From: UBA1351 sp964563505
GTDB taxonomy: Bacteria > Bacillota > Clostridia > Lachnospirales > Vallitaleaceae
Length of the DNA: 64,000 nt
NCBI GenBank assembly: GCA_964563505.1
Contig: CAZLXW010000013.1
Span: forward strand, 6,547 to 70,546
Direction of reading: 5' to 3'
The notes below the pieces were generated by a model. That model was not told where the DNA came from and did no database searches. It worked only from the letters and a program-made list of their open reading frames with translations. The position numbers and the translations under genes were made by a program. Shown here one piece after another: positions 40,584 to 49,840 of this stretch (positions are counted from its first letter, which is position 1; the number at the start of each line of letters is the position of its first letter).

Positions 40584-43304
40584 ATGGCAGATATCGGTCA
40601 ATTAAATATTAGGGTAGGTCTTGATTCTACTGGCTTTCAAAACGGAATTGGAAAACTGAATCAAGAAATGAGAAAGGTTCAGTCGGAGTTTAAGCTGGCA
40701 AGTACAGAGCTTGGGAAACACGGTAGTGAGCTGGATAAATTAAGAACTAAATCAGACTCTCTAACTAAACAAAAAGAACTCCAAAGGCAAAAGGTAGAGG
40801 CTTTAGAAAAGGCCCATCAAAAGTCAGTGGAGACTAAAGGAAAAGATGCTAAGGCCACTGGAGACTTAGAAATAAAGCTAAATCAAGCCAGGACAAGGCT
40901 TGTTCAGATGGAGCAAGACCTAACCAGCATTAATAGGCAAATCGAAGTCCAATCCTCTAGTTGGTATAAGCTTGGAAAAAGCCTAGAGCCAATCGGTCAG
41001 TCTATGCAAGACATCGGTAAAAAGATGGAAAGCGTAGGAAAAGACCTCACCAAAAAAGTCACCCTACCGATTGTGGGGATTGGAGCTGCAGCAGTTAAAA
41101 TCGGTTCAGATTTTCAAGCTGAAATGAGTAAAGTTCAGGCCATCTCAGGAGCCACAGGAGAGGATTTAGAGAAGCTTAGTGATAAAGCAAAAGAGATGGG
41201 TTCTTCTACAAAGTTCAGTGCCAGCGAATCAGCCCAGGCTCTAAACTATATGGCCATGGCAGGTTGGGACACAACTCAGATGATGGATGGTCTAGATGGT
41301 GTCATGATGCTTGCAGCAGCCAGTGGAGAAAGTTTAGCTTCAGTATCTGATATCGTCACAGATGCCCTCACCGCCTTTGGTATGCAGGCTTCAGATGCCG
41401 GGGACTTTGCAGACCTACTTGCAAGTGCATCCAGTAATGCCAACACCAATGTAGGAATGCTAGGGGAGTCCTTTAAATATGTGGCACCTCTCTTTGGTTC
41501 TTTAGGTTACTCAGCTGAAGATGCCGCTTTAGCCCTAGGGCTTATGGCTAATGCAGGAATCAAAGGATCTCAAGCCGGTACAACTTTAAGAGGAGCCATT
41601 ACCAGGCTTACTCAGCCTACATCACAAGCGGCAGACATTATTGAAGAACTAGGCCTTAATTTAACCGATGCTCATGGGAATATGCTTCCCTTTAAAGATG
41701 TGATGGATCAACTTAGGGGTTCCTTTGGAAACCTTACTCAAGAGCAGCAGGCCCAATATGCCGCCACTTTATTTGGAAAAGAAGCCATGAGTGGAATGCT
41801 TGCAGTGATAAATGCCACTGATGAAGATTATAAAAAGCTTACAGATGCTACCAGAGAATATAGTGGTGCCGCCGGTGAAATGGCAGATATTATGCAGGAC
41901 AACCTTCAGGGGCAACTTACCATTTTAAAATCTCAACTTGAAGGAGTAGCCATTGAGATATTTGAAATTCTCGTTCCGCATCTGAAGACTTTAGTTGAAA
42001 ATCTTCAAAGAGCAGTGGAGTGGTTTTCTAACCTTAATCCAGCTACCCAAGAAACCATAGTAAAAGTAGCGGCCCTAGCTGCAGCGGTAGGTCCTCTTTT
42101 AATTATTGGAGGAAAGATTGTAGCAGGAGCAGGAGCCATTATTGGAGCATTCTCTAAGATATCCCTCGCTATTGCAGGTAAAACAGCCGCCGTAGGAGGG
42201 GCCTCTGCAGCTGCAGGTGGACTTGTTGCCATTAAAGGAGTATTAGCTGCCGCCTTTACAGCTTTAACTGGTCCCATTGGGATCGCTGTTGCAGCTATTG
42301 TTGGAATTACCGCAGTTGGTGTAGCCCTCTATAAAAACTGGGACACCATTAAGGAAAAGGCAGGGGAGCTGAAAGATGCCATCTCTGAAAGGTGGAGCTC
42401 TATCAAAGAAAGTACAGCTGAAGCCTGGGAGAATGTAAAAACAGGGATCAGTGAAAGATGGACTAGCATCAAGGAAAGCACCAGCGAAACTTTATCTTCC
42501 ATGGGAGAATCCATCCGAGATGGCTGGGACAATGTCAAAACCGCTACATCTGAAAGATGGGGATCCATTAGAGGAAGTATTTCAGAGAAGTGGGGAAGTA
42601 TCAAAGACAGCACTTCACAGACGCTAGGGAACATTAGAGAAAATATAAGCTCTAGCTGGGACAATGTAAAGGGCAGAACCAATGAAACATGGGAGTTTTT
42701 AAAGAGTAATACTGCTTCAGCTTGGAGCAACATCAAAGGAAGAATCGAAGAAAATGGTGGAGGTATTAGAGGGGTTATTACCACCTATACTGAAGGCTAT
42801 AAGTCCGTTTGGGGAGCCGCACTTAACACCATGGATAGCGTAACCGGTGGAAAGTTCTCTTCTATGGCCAGTAAAGTATCCGGTGCCTTTTCAAGGGTAA
42901 GAGATGCCATCCAAGGGGGTATAAGTAGAATCCGTGAATGGAATAACCAAAGAGTAGAAAACAAAGAAGCCACCTTCACCAATAGAATTAGAAATATTAC
43001 AGAGAATGTGGTAAACACCGTAACTGCTCCTTTTAGAAAGAACTTTGCAGGAACTTCCTTCTTCCAAGGGGGACTAACCATGGTAGGAGAGCTTGGACCA
43101 GAACTTGTAGAGCTACCCCGTGGAAGTAAAATTTATAACGATTATCAGACCAATCAAATTATGGGAGATAGCACTGGTCGTGGTGGAGGACTTACCCTTA
43201 ATATAGATAAATTTGTAAACAACACTGAAAAAGATATTGAACAACTGGCCTATGAGCTGGAGTTCTATCGTCAAAGAGTATCACTTGGAAGGGGGAGAGG
43301 CTAA
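40584..43304 (+). CDS. Tail tape measure protein
   Basis: A 906-residue tape measure protein that sets tail length and is expelled on infection. The N-terminal 150 residues are coiled coil. The TP901-like core follows (IGAAAVKIGSDFQAEMSKVQ, then SESAQALNYMAMAGWDT). Hydrophobic segments lie near 485-560. From about 580 to 715 there is a run of Trp-anchored repeats (SERWSSIKES, SERWTSIKES, SERWGSIRGS). ATG 40584 follows GGGAGGTGAGG. Confidence 0.93.
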   Translation: MADIGQLNIRVGLDSTGFQNGIGKLNQEMRKVQSEFKLASTELGKHGSELDKLRTKSDSLTKQKELQRQKVEALEKAHQKSVETKGKDAKATGDLEIKLNQARTRLVQMEQDLTSINRQIEVQSSSWYKLGKSLEPIGQSMQDIGKKMESVGKDLTKKVTLPIVGIGAAAVKIGSDFQAEMSKVQAISGATGEDLEKLSDKAKEMGSSTKFSASESAQALNYMAMAGWDTTQMMDGLDGVMMLAAASGESLASVSDIVTDALTAFGMQASDAGDFADLLASASSNANTNVGMLGESFKYVAPLFGSLGYSAEDAALALGLMANAGIKGSQAGTTLRGAITRLTQPTSQAADIIEELGLNLTDAHGNMLPFKDVMDQLRGSFGNLTQEQQAQYAATLFGKEAMSGMLAVINATDEDYKKLTDATREYSGAAGEMADIMQDNLQGQLTILKSQLEGVAIEIFEILVPHLKTLVENLQRAVEWFSNLNPATQETIVKVAALAAAVGPLLIIGGKIVAGAGAIIGAFSKISLAIAGKTAAVGGASAAAGGLVAIKGVLAAAFTALTGPIGIAVAAIVGITAVGVALYKNWDTIKEKAGELKDAISERWSSIKESTAEAWENVKTGISERWTSIKESTSETLSSMGESIRDGWDNVKTATSERWGSIRGSISEKWGSIKDSTSQTLGNIRENISSSWDNVKGRTNETWEFLKSNTASAWSNIKGRIEENGGGIRGVITTYTEGYKSVWGAALNTMDSVTGGKFSSMASKVSGAFSRVRDAIQGGISRIREWNNQRVENKEATFTNRIRNITENVVNTVTAPFRKNFAGTSFFQGGLTMVGELGPELVELPRGSKIYNDYQTNQIMGDSTGRGGGLTLNIDKFVNNTEKDIEQLAYELEFYRQRVSLGRGRG

Positions 43305-44011
43305 TGCTTAGTTTTACATTTGGCGGAAAGAACAGCTATGAAGATTACGGGATAGTTATTGCCAAAAGGCCTAACCTTCCCTCTCCTAAAAGAAGAGTAC
43401 ATTATATGGATATCCCAGGAAGGCATGGAAGGGTTCAGTACGATGAAAAGACTTATGAGGACATTACAATCGTAGTGGAATGTGGCCTTAAAGATACAGA
43501 GAATTTGGTAGACAGATTAGATACCGTAAAGGCTTGGCTTTTTAATGCTGGGGAAAGTGACCTTATTTTTAGTTTTGGTGAAGATAAGAAATACATCGCA
43601 CAGGTTGTCAATTCTATCGACTTCACCCAAGTCTATAAATACACTTCAAGTTTTCCAGTTGTTTTTAACTGCCATCCTTTTAAATATGAAGTTCAAAATC
43701 AGTTAATAACTTTGAATACAAGCGGAGAGTTAATCAACAATCCAGGATCCCTAGAGAGTGAACCTGTGATTTATGTGTATGGAACTGGGGATATCCTATT
43801 AAATATTAATGATCAATCCATAGGGCTAAATGGAGCTCAAGGAAAAATCATCTTAAACTCTGAAATCCAGGACTGCTATGACGACGCCATGAACAATCTT
43901 AACTCTAAAATGGTAGGGGAGTTTCCACTTCTAAAGACCGGGGAAAATATTATATCCTGGACTGGGAATGTGACAAAGCTTGAAGTTCTCCCGAATTGGC
44001 GGTGGTTATAA
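43304..44011 (+). CDS. Distal tail protein (Dit-like)
   Basis: A 235-residue distal tail protein of the SPP1 gp19.1 / Dit type (SYEDYGIVIAKRPNLPSPKR, DIPGRHGRVQYD). It forms the hub joining the tail tube to the baseplate. The start overlaps the tape measure stop. Confidence 0.85.
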   Translation: MLSFTFGGKNSYEDYGIVIAKRPNLPSPKRRVHYMDIPGRHGRVQYDEKTYEDITIVVECGLKDTENLVDRLDTVKAWLFNAGESDLIFSFGEDKKYIAQVVNSIDFTQVYKYTSSFPVVFNCHPFKYEVQNQLITLNTSGELINNPGSLESEPVIYVYGTGDILLNINDQSIGLNGAQGKIILNSEIQDCYDDAMNNLNSKMVGEFPLLKTGENIISWTGNVTKLEVLPNWRWL

Positions 44012-45408
44012 TGATTACGATTTATGACAAGAAGGAAAGTAACTTCTCAACCAATGGTCTAGGTATTTTAGATAAGTGCTCAGAGTGTAAAACCCTAGAA
44101 AAGCTAAACGGAATATATGAAATTAAGCTCTCCTATCCCCTACATTTAGAGAAGAAAAAGTATCTAAAGCCCTTTAATATCATCAAAGCTGATGGACAGC
44201 TTTTTAGGATCTATCATGTGGAAAAAGACACACCCAGTAACCTTCTTAGGGTTAGTGGAAGGCATATCTTTTATGATCTTAATCATTATTTCATCGAAGA
44301 TCGAAGGGCAGTAGATAAAAAGGCCATCGATGCTATGGAGATGGTTTTAGATGAAGCAGGTTTAACAGATATCTATACCATTGAAAGCGATATTGAAGCA
44401 TTAAACACCCAGTATTTTATTAGAAGGTCAGCTTCTCAGGCCATGTTTATGGTGTCTAATAGGTGGAAGGGTGAGCTTTTCAGAGATAATTTTCATATAA
44501 AGATTAATGGAAGACACTTAAATGATAAAGGGGTTACTGTAGCCCATGGAAAAAACATCACCGGAATTAACGAGAAGCTCAGTGCCGATGAGGTGCTAAC
44601 AGGTATTTATCCTGTAGGGGCAGAAGGCTTAACCCTACCAGAGAAATATCTTATTAATGCCCAGTGGTCAGGCGCAGATTATCCAGATTTTAAACTAATC
44701 AAGAGAGTAGACTTTAAAGAAGCCAAGGATGAAGAAAGCCTTAGACAAATGGCGGAGAACTACCTTTATGAACATGCAGGCTTCGCAGTTAATTATCAAG
44801 TGGATTTTATCCAGCTTGAACACACCAAGGAGTATGAGGAATATAAGCCGCTTTTAAAAGTAAGCATTGGAGACACTGTAACCGTAAAGCATAAGCTTCT
44901 TGGTGTAGATTTTAAAATAAAAGTGATCTCCATTGAAAAGGACATCCTAAGATCTCAAAACACCAAAGTGGAACTAGGAAAACCTCTTTATACACTTGAC
45001 CAGTACATTGAGGAATTTAAAGAAAATGTCGATGAAAACTTTCAAGAAGTGGATGAATCCATTGGTGGTATTAGGACTCAGCTAGATGATTTGGGAGTCT
45101 CTTATACCATTGTAAAAAATATAAGCATCGAAGAAAATATGATTCATGTCACCTATGAAGTGGAGAGGGGCAGCACCCATCAGTATCATGCGGATTATAG
45201 TTTTACCTTAGATGACTCAGGGCGTATGACCAGCATCACCCTTGAGGGAATATTTTCAGAGCTATTACTAAAAGAAGTATCCACCCTCATAGTGGATATG
45301 ACAAGTTTCGATATTGTTTACGCTGATGGGAAAAAGGCAAAATACAACTTTACCACAGATAGTAGTGGCAGAATTACAGCAATAGAAAAGGTATGGGAGG
45401 GGGAGTAA
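44011..45408 (+). CDS. Tail-associated lysin/endopeptidase-type tail protein (Tal-like)
   Basis: A 465-residue baseplate protein with the prophage tail endopeptidase pattern (YLKPFNIIKADGQLFRIYHV, later VSGRHIFYDLNHYF and TVAHGKNI). Family members attach to Dit and can have cell-wall-degrading activity. No catalytic residues are obvious, so it may be structural. ATG 44011 overlaps the Dit stop (TAATG), and the frame from 43996 is unlikely. Confidence 0.8.
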   Translation: MITIYDKKESNFSTNGLGILDKCSECKTLEKLNGIYEIKLSYPLHLEKKKYLKPFNIIKADGQLFRIYHVEKDTPSNLLRVSGRHIFYDLNHYFIEDRRAVDKKAIDAMEMVLDEAGLTDIYTIESDIEALNTQYFIRRSASQAMFMVSNRWKGELFRDNFHIKINGRHLNDKGVTVAHGKNITGINEKLSADEVLTGIYPVGAEGLTLPEKYLINAQWSGADYPDFKLIKRVDFKEAKDEESLRQMAENYLYEHAGFAVNYQVDFIQLEHTKEYEEYKPLLKVSIGDTVTVKHKLLGVDFKIKVISIEKDILRSQNTKVELGKPLYTLDQYIEEFKENVDENFQEVDESIGGIRTQLDDLGVSYTIVKNISIEENMIHVTYEVERGSTHQYHADYSFTLDDSGRMTSITLEGIFSELLLKEVSTLIVDMTSFDIVYADGKKAKYNFTTDSSGRITAIEKVWEGE

Positions 45409-45409
45409 A

Positions 45410-46480
45410 GTGACCTATCATGAAAGATTTAATAATACACTGGCCATATGGACAGCCTTTGGTGGTAGGGGAAATCTTATTCTTCCTATCCCAACCTTAA
45501 AGTGGGAAAAACGCTATTATCATGATTTTGGATATCCTCAAACCGGCAGTGCTACAAGGATTGATGTTTTTGATAATGGTCTGGCGCAAATTGCCGTGTA
45601 CCGAGCTTCTAGTCCTAGAATGTCATATTTTAACCATCAAACGGGGCAGTGGACCATCGCCGATGTGCCTTGGTGGAATCATGGAATACCAGAAATTCTA
45701 TGGGCGGGAGATGGTGTGTTTTTAGCTAGAATCGTAGGGCTTGCTAACATCATCGCTTCCTTTGACGGTATCACCTGGCATAATGCAGGATTTTGTAGAG
45801 GTGCCCAAAACCATATGGAAACAGGGGCTTACGACATTACAAGGAATGTAGGAGTAGTAAGCTGGTGGTGGTATAAGTCACCCGTCTATTACAGCTTTGA
45901 TTCCCTTACGGAAAGAACAGAATGGACCCTTACAGGCTCTGATGGAAATTCTGTACCGATTTTTAAGTATATGACTGCCCATAAAGGAAACTTTGTAGGG
46001 GTGGTTGGAGGAGATAAATCCATCGCTGTAGCAAGTTCTGCCACACCTTGGGCTTGGACTACTACCATTCCAGAAGATCCACTGGACCACAGGTATATGT
46101 ATATTCGCTCTGTTAATAACAAACTCTTTGTCCACCGGTTTAGATACCATGGATCGCCGGGGAATTTTAGTGTTAATCTATGTGTTCTAAACGATAGCGC
46201 CACCCAGCTGATTGAGACCAATCTATCCCACTATGGAGATTTGGCAGATAATAGAGCGCCAAATCCTCAAAATATAGTATGGATGAAGGACTGGGGGAAA
46301 TACGCCCTCTTTACTCAAAATATGCTGTACGCTTCAGCGGACGGGATTTACTGGGAAGGGGTAGAGCAGCCGGGGTTCTCACTTTCACCTCATGGGAATA
46401 TGTTTGGTGGTGCTATTTATGTACCGGGAGATGGCTTCTACGTTAAGGGCAATGGGTTCGTTTTTTTTGGGGCTTATTAA
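45410..46480 (+). CDS. Putative receptor-binding tail protein, beta-propeller-like
   Basis: A 356-residue protein rich in aromatic and beta-strand patterns. WxxxxxP and ASxDGIxW-like motifs (IASFDGITWHN, YYSFDSLTERTEW, LYASADGIYWEG) recur every 60 to 100 residues, a pattern seen in beta-propeller or WD-like tail proteins. Its position at the end of the tail block suggests cell-surface recognition. It starts with GTG 45410 after GGAGGGGGAG. I recognise no characterised homologue. Confidence 0.6.
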   Translation: MTYHERFNNTLAIWTAFGGRGNLILPIPTLKWEKRYYHDFGYPQTGSATRIDVFDNGLAQIAVYRASSPRMSYFNHQTGQWTIADVPWWNHGIPEILWAGDGVFLARIVGLANIIASFDGITWHNAGFCRGAQNHMETGAYDITRNVGVVSWWWYKSPVYYSFDSLTERTEWTLTGSDGNSVPIFKYMTAHKGNFVGVVGGDKSIAVASSATPWAWTTTIPEDPLDHRYMYIRSVNNKLFVHRFRYHGSPGNFSVNLCVLNDSATQLIETNLSHYGDLADNRAPNPQNIVWMKDWGKYALFTQNMLYASADGIYWEGVEQPGFSLSPHGNMFGGAIYVPGDGFYVKGNGFVFFGAY

Positions 46481-46506
46481 TCACAACAACTTAAGAAAAA
46501 GATAAT

Positions 46507-46532
46507 GGCGTCCTTCGTGAGGACGTCTTTTT
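46507..46532 (+). terminator. Rho-independent terminator after the tail block
   Basis: GGCGTCCT pairs with AGGACGTC around TCGTG and is followed by TTTTT. Confidence 0.85.
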
Positions 46533-46568
46533 AATAGATAAAACTTTTATGAAAGTGAGGGAAAGTAC

Positions 46569-46985
46569 ATGAGAGAAGTTTGGAATATTAGTCAGATGAT
46601 ATTTGCTGCCATCGGCGGATGGCTGGGCTGGTTTCTTGGAGGTTACGATGGGTTTTTATATGCTCTGATAGCTTTTGTGGTTATTGATTATATTACAGGT
46701 GTTCTTTGCTCAATTTTAGAAAAACACCTGTCCAGCGATGTAGGTGCTAGAGGGATTTTTAAGAAAGTAGTGATTTTCTCTTTAGTAGGTGTGGCCCATA
46801 TTATTGACCAGAACATCATCGGTGATGGCAGTGCCATTCGGACTGCAGTTATTTTCTTCTATTTATCCAATGAGGGAATCAGCATCATTGAAAATGCTAC
46901 AAGGCTTGGACTACCTATACCTAAGAAACTGGTAGATGTTTTAGAACAGCTAAAAAGTGGAGGTGATAAGGATGGCACTAAGTAA
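46569..46985 (+). CDS. Holin, TcdE/phage_holin_4_1 family
   Basis: A 138-residue membrane protein with two to four hydrophobic segments (about 8-24, 27-47, 66-84 and 91-103), of the TcdE-like holin family (DYITGVLCSILEKHLSSDVGARG). It would make holes for the amidase encoded next. GTGAGGGAAAGT precedes the ATG. Confidence 0.88.
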   Translation: MREVWNISQMIFAAIGGWLGWFLGGYDGFLYALIAFVVIDYITGVLCSILEKHLSSDVGARGIFKKVVIFSLVGVAHIIDQNIIGDGSAIRTAVIFFYLSNEGISIIENATRLGLPIPKKLVDVLEQLKSGGDKDGTK

Positions 46986-47964
46986 TCTAAAAACAAAGTT
47001 CATGACCAGAAATGATTGCTATACAGCAGGAAGGAAAATTACTCCTAAAGGCATTATGATCCACTCCACAGCAACACCTGGTGTAATGGCGGCTGCTTGG
47101 TTCAGTAGATGGAATAAGTCCTTTAGAGCCGGAGAGATTAACAGGCAGGTTTGTGTCCATGCCTTTTTAGACGATAAAGAAATATGGCAGTACCTTCCTT
47201 GGAATCACAGGGGCTGGCATGCAGGTGGTGCTGCCAATAATAGTTATATAGGGATTGAAATCTGCGAGCCGAGAGGACACTCCTATCAAGGATCCACTAT
47301 GGTGAACTATGATGTAAAAAAGAATGAAGCCTACTTTAGAGCTGCCTGGAAAAATGCAGTAGACTTATGTGTTTTTCTTTGTAAGGAATATGGTCTGACG
47401 GAGAAGGATATCATAGGTCACGCTGAAGGTCACAGGCAGGGTATAGCCAGCAATCATGCAGACCCCATGCACTGGTATCCAAAGCATGGTGAGAGTATGG
47501 ATACCTTTAGGGCTGAAGTAAAGAAAGGTCTTACAACAGGTATTTCTATTGATAGTGAAGATGATCTAGAAGCTGGAGATATTGTAGAAATTAAAGCCTC
47601 AGCTAAACGCTATTATCCAAATGGGCCTATTATTCCAAATTGGGTGAAATGGAACTATCATTTAATCACTCAAGATAAGTCTGGCAATAGGCCGGTTATT
47701 AAAGGTGGAAAAGAATGTGTTCTCTTAGGTAGGACCATTCTTAAAAGTAACATGGATGAAAAAGATGGCATTATGACCTGGGCAGATAAAGACATTTTAG
47801 ATTTAGTGAGTAAAGGTGTAGAGGTAGAGCCTAAGCCTGAAACGAAAACTACTCAAAAGTTCTATCGGGTCCAGGTAGGGGCCTTTAGTAAAAAAGAGAA
47901 TGCTAAGGCTCTAATGGATCGCCTTAAAAAGGCAGGATTTGATGCCTATATGAAATACGATTAA
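46972..47964 (+). CDS. N-acetylmuramoyl-L-alanine amidase (endolysin) with SPOR-like tail
   Basis: A 330-residue endolysin. The N-terminal amidase_2 domain has the zinc ligands in IMIHSTAT (H near residue 30), WHAGGAANNSYIGIEI and GHAEGHRQGIASNHADP (about 161-177). The last 40 residues (FYRVQVGAFSKKENAKALMD) are SPOR-like and could bind peptidoglycan. ATG 46972 has GGAGGTGATAAGG upstream and overlaps the holin gene by 14 bases. Confidence 0.9.
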   Translation: MALSNLKTKFMTRNDCYTAGRKITPKGIMIHSTATPGVMAAAWFSRWNKSFRAGEINRQVCVHAFLDDKEIWQYLPWNHRGWHAGGAANNSYIGIEICEPRGHSYQGSTMVNYDVKKNEAYFRAAWKNAVDLCVFLCKEYGLTEKDIIGHAEGHRQGIASNHADPMHWYPKHGESMDTFRAEVKKGLTTGISIDSEDDLEAGDIVEIKASAKRYYPNGPIIPNWVKWNYHLITQDKSGNRPVIKGGKECVLLGRTILKSNMDEKDGIMTWADKDILDLVSKGVEVEPKPETKTTQKFYRVQVGAFSKKENAKALMDRLKKAGFDAYMKYD

Positions 47965-47984
47965 GAAAAATTTTTAAATTTAGA

Positions 47985-48017
47985 GCCGGTGTTATCCCCT
48001 TAGCATCGGCTTATTTT
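47985..48017 (+). terminator. Rho-independent terminator after the lysis genes
   Basis: GCCGGTG pairs with CATCGGC (one G-T pair) around a loop, followed by TTATTTTT. It ends the lysis operon. Confidence 0.8.
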
Positions 48018-48097
48018 TATCCCTATATATAGTAGATAAATAGTAGAAATGACTTGCATTATCCGAGCAGATAAGTGATATATACTATGACGCCAAT

Positions 48098-48140
48098 ACC
48101 CTGAACCCTTTATTTATGGGCGTTTCAGGGTTTTAATTTT
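48098..48140 (+). terminator. Second terminator before the recombinases
   Basis: CCCTGAA pairs with TTCAGGG around a loop and is followed by TTTTAATTTT. With the 47985 terminator it insulates the recombinase operon. The bases between the two (48018-48097) may hold the recombinase promoter or attachment site, but I cannot point to either. Confidence 0.65.
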
Positions 48141-48211
48141 AAACTAGGTGTTTGGATGACAACTTAAAATATTTTAAAAGAGTGGCTTACTAAACGAAAG
48201 GAGGAATAAAC

Positions 48212-49840
48212 GTGGAAACCAATACTACAGAACGCATGATAGATACAGATGATGGAATCTTTAGATATGGACCTTCTAGGACAAGATCCAGTGAGTTTAG
48301 TTATGGGAATTTAGCAATCGACAGTCAAAGGCTTAGAGTGGCTTCTTATTGCAGGGTAAGTACAGAAGAAGAACTGCAGATGAATTCTTTGGACAACCAA
48401 ATTGTCCACTACACCAATTACATCCGCTCCAACCCACAGTGGCAGTTTGCTGGTATCTTTTCAGACCGAGGAAAATCAGGAACAATGATGGAGAGCCGAG
48501 CAGGATTTAATAAAATGATTCGCTACGCAATGGCTGGAAAGATTGATTTGATTATCTGTAAATCCATCTCAAGGTTTGCAAGAAATGTGATGGATACCTT
48601 GAAAGTAGTAAGAGACCTTAAAGAGAGAAATATTTTTGTACTATTCGAGAAAGAAAATTTTCATACGGGAGATATGCAGAGTGAATTCATCCTTACCATG
48701 CTTGCTGCAACGGCTCAGGAAGAAAGCCGAAGTATATCAGAAAATATTAGCTGGGCAACATCAAAACGTTTTGAACAGGGAGAAGCCAGATTTGCAAGAA
48801 TCCTAGGCTACAAAAAGATAAAAGGAAAGCCCTGGGTCATTGACGAAAGAGAAGCTTCAACAGTGAGAGAAATCTTTAGACAATACTTAGAGGGTAAGAC
48901 ACCTACGGAAATTGCAAATTATTTGATACGCAACAATTATGTAAAAGTAAATGGTAGAAGAGACTGGACCAATGTGGCCATTATATCCATCCTTAGAAAT
49001 GAAAAATATGTGGGAGATGTTCTTTGCCAAAAGACATACACAGAAGATTATCTAACCCATAAAACACGAGTGAATCAAGGAGAAAAAACCCAGTACCTTA
49101 TCCAAAATAATCATGAAAGAATCATTGATAGGGAGACATTTGATAAAGTCCAAAAGATGCTTAAGCCAAAATCTAAGGGTGTTAAGCGAGGGCCGAGTAA
49201 ACGGTATGATTTAACGGGAAGAGTTGCTTGCTCAGAGTGTGGCGCTAACTTTCACCGTTACAAAACCAGAGGTTATGTTACATGGCGCTGTAGCAATCGC
49301 AGGAAAAGCACTCGACTATGTAAAATGACAAGTGTTGGGGAAGAAATTCTATTAAAGGTACTTAAACAAGCCTTTATAGAAAAGCATGAAATCGACCCTA
49401 AGAGTTCAGGAAAAAGGCAGATTATAAAGCTGATGAAAAACCTACAAAATACAGATGTATTAAGAGATGGAGAACAGAACCGCTTAAGGCTTGAACTTGA
49501 AAAAGCCCTCTTTGCTGAAAGTATGGCTGTGCTGGATAATAAAGATGAAAAAGAACTAAAAGACCACAGAGAAGCTATCGAAAAAACCATAGCAGAAAAA
49601 GAAGTATGGTGGAGATTGGTTGATGCAGATGACCCTTATAGAAAAGAAGCACTAGAAGAGCTAGCGAAAATAAAAGATGCTGCTAATCCCTTAACGGAAC
49701 TGTATAAAAAGCTGGATAATATTAAATTCTTAAGAGCCTGGATGACACGCATAGAAGCGAAGTCATCTTTTTTATTTTCCATCACATGGGTGAGCGGTGA
49801 GGAAACAGAAGTTGAAGCCAGTGAAGGAGGAGATGATTAA
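48212..49840 (+). CDS. Large serine recombinase 1
   Basis: A 542-residue large serine recombinase. The catalytic Ser50 lies in YCRVS, within the resolvase domain (about 42-190; KSISRFARN near 122, AQEESRSISENI near 170). A recombinase domain follows, then a zinc ribbon (CSECGANFHRY ... CSNRRKSTRLC), then a coiled coil. It cuts and rejoins DNA at attachment sites. It is the first of three tandem recombinase genes. GTG 48212 follows AAAGGAGGAATAAAC. Confidence 0.95.
   Translation: METNTTERMIDTDDGIFRYGPSRTRSSEFSYGNLAIDSQRLRVASYCRVSTEEELQMNSLDNQIVHYTNYIRSNPQWQFAGIFSDRGKSGTMMESRAGFNKMIRYAMAGKIDLIICKSISRFARNVMDTLKVVRDLKERNIFVLFEKENFHTGDMQSEFILTMLAATAQEESRSISENISWATSKRFEQGEARFARILGYKKIKGKPWVIDEREASTVREIFRQYLEGKTPTEIANYLIRNNYVKVNGRRDWTNVAIISILRNEKYVGDVLCQKTYTEDYLTHKTRVNQGEKTQYLIQNNHERIIDRETFDKVQKMLKPKSKGVKRGPSKRYDLTGRVACSECGANFHRYKTRGYVTWRCSNRRKSTRLCKMTSVGEEILLKVLKQAFIEKHEIDPKSSGKRQIIKLMKNLQNTDVLRDGEQNRLRLELEKALFAESMAVLDNKDEKELKDHREAIEKTIAEKEVWWRLVDADDPYRKEALEELAKIKDAANPLTELYKKLDNIKFLRAWMTRIEAKSSFLFSITWVSGEETEVEASEGGDD

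Noticed and set aside
42329..42784. A 151-residue minus-strand frame within the tape measure gene
   Set aside because: It mirrors the repeat region of the tape measure gene; no start signal is seen.
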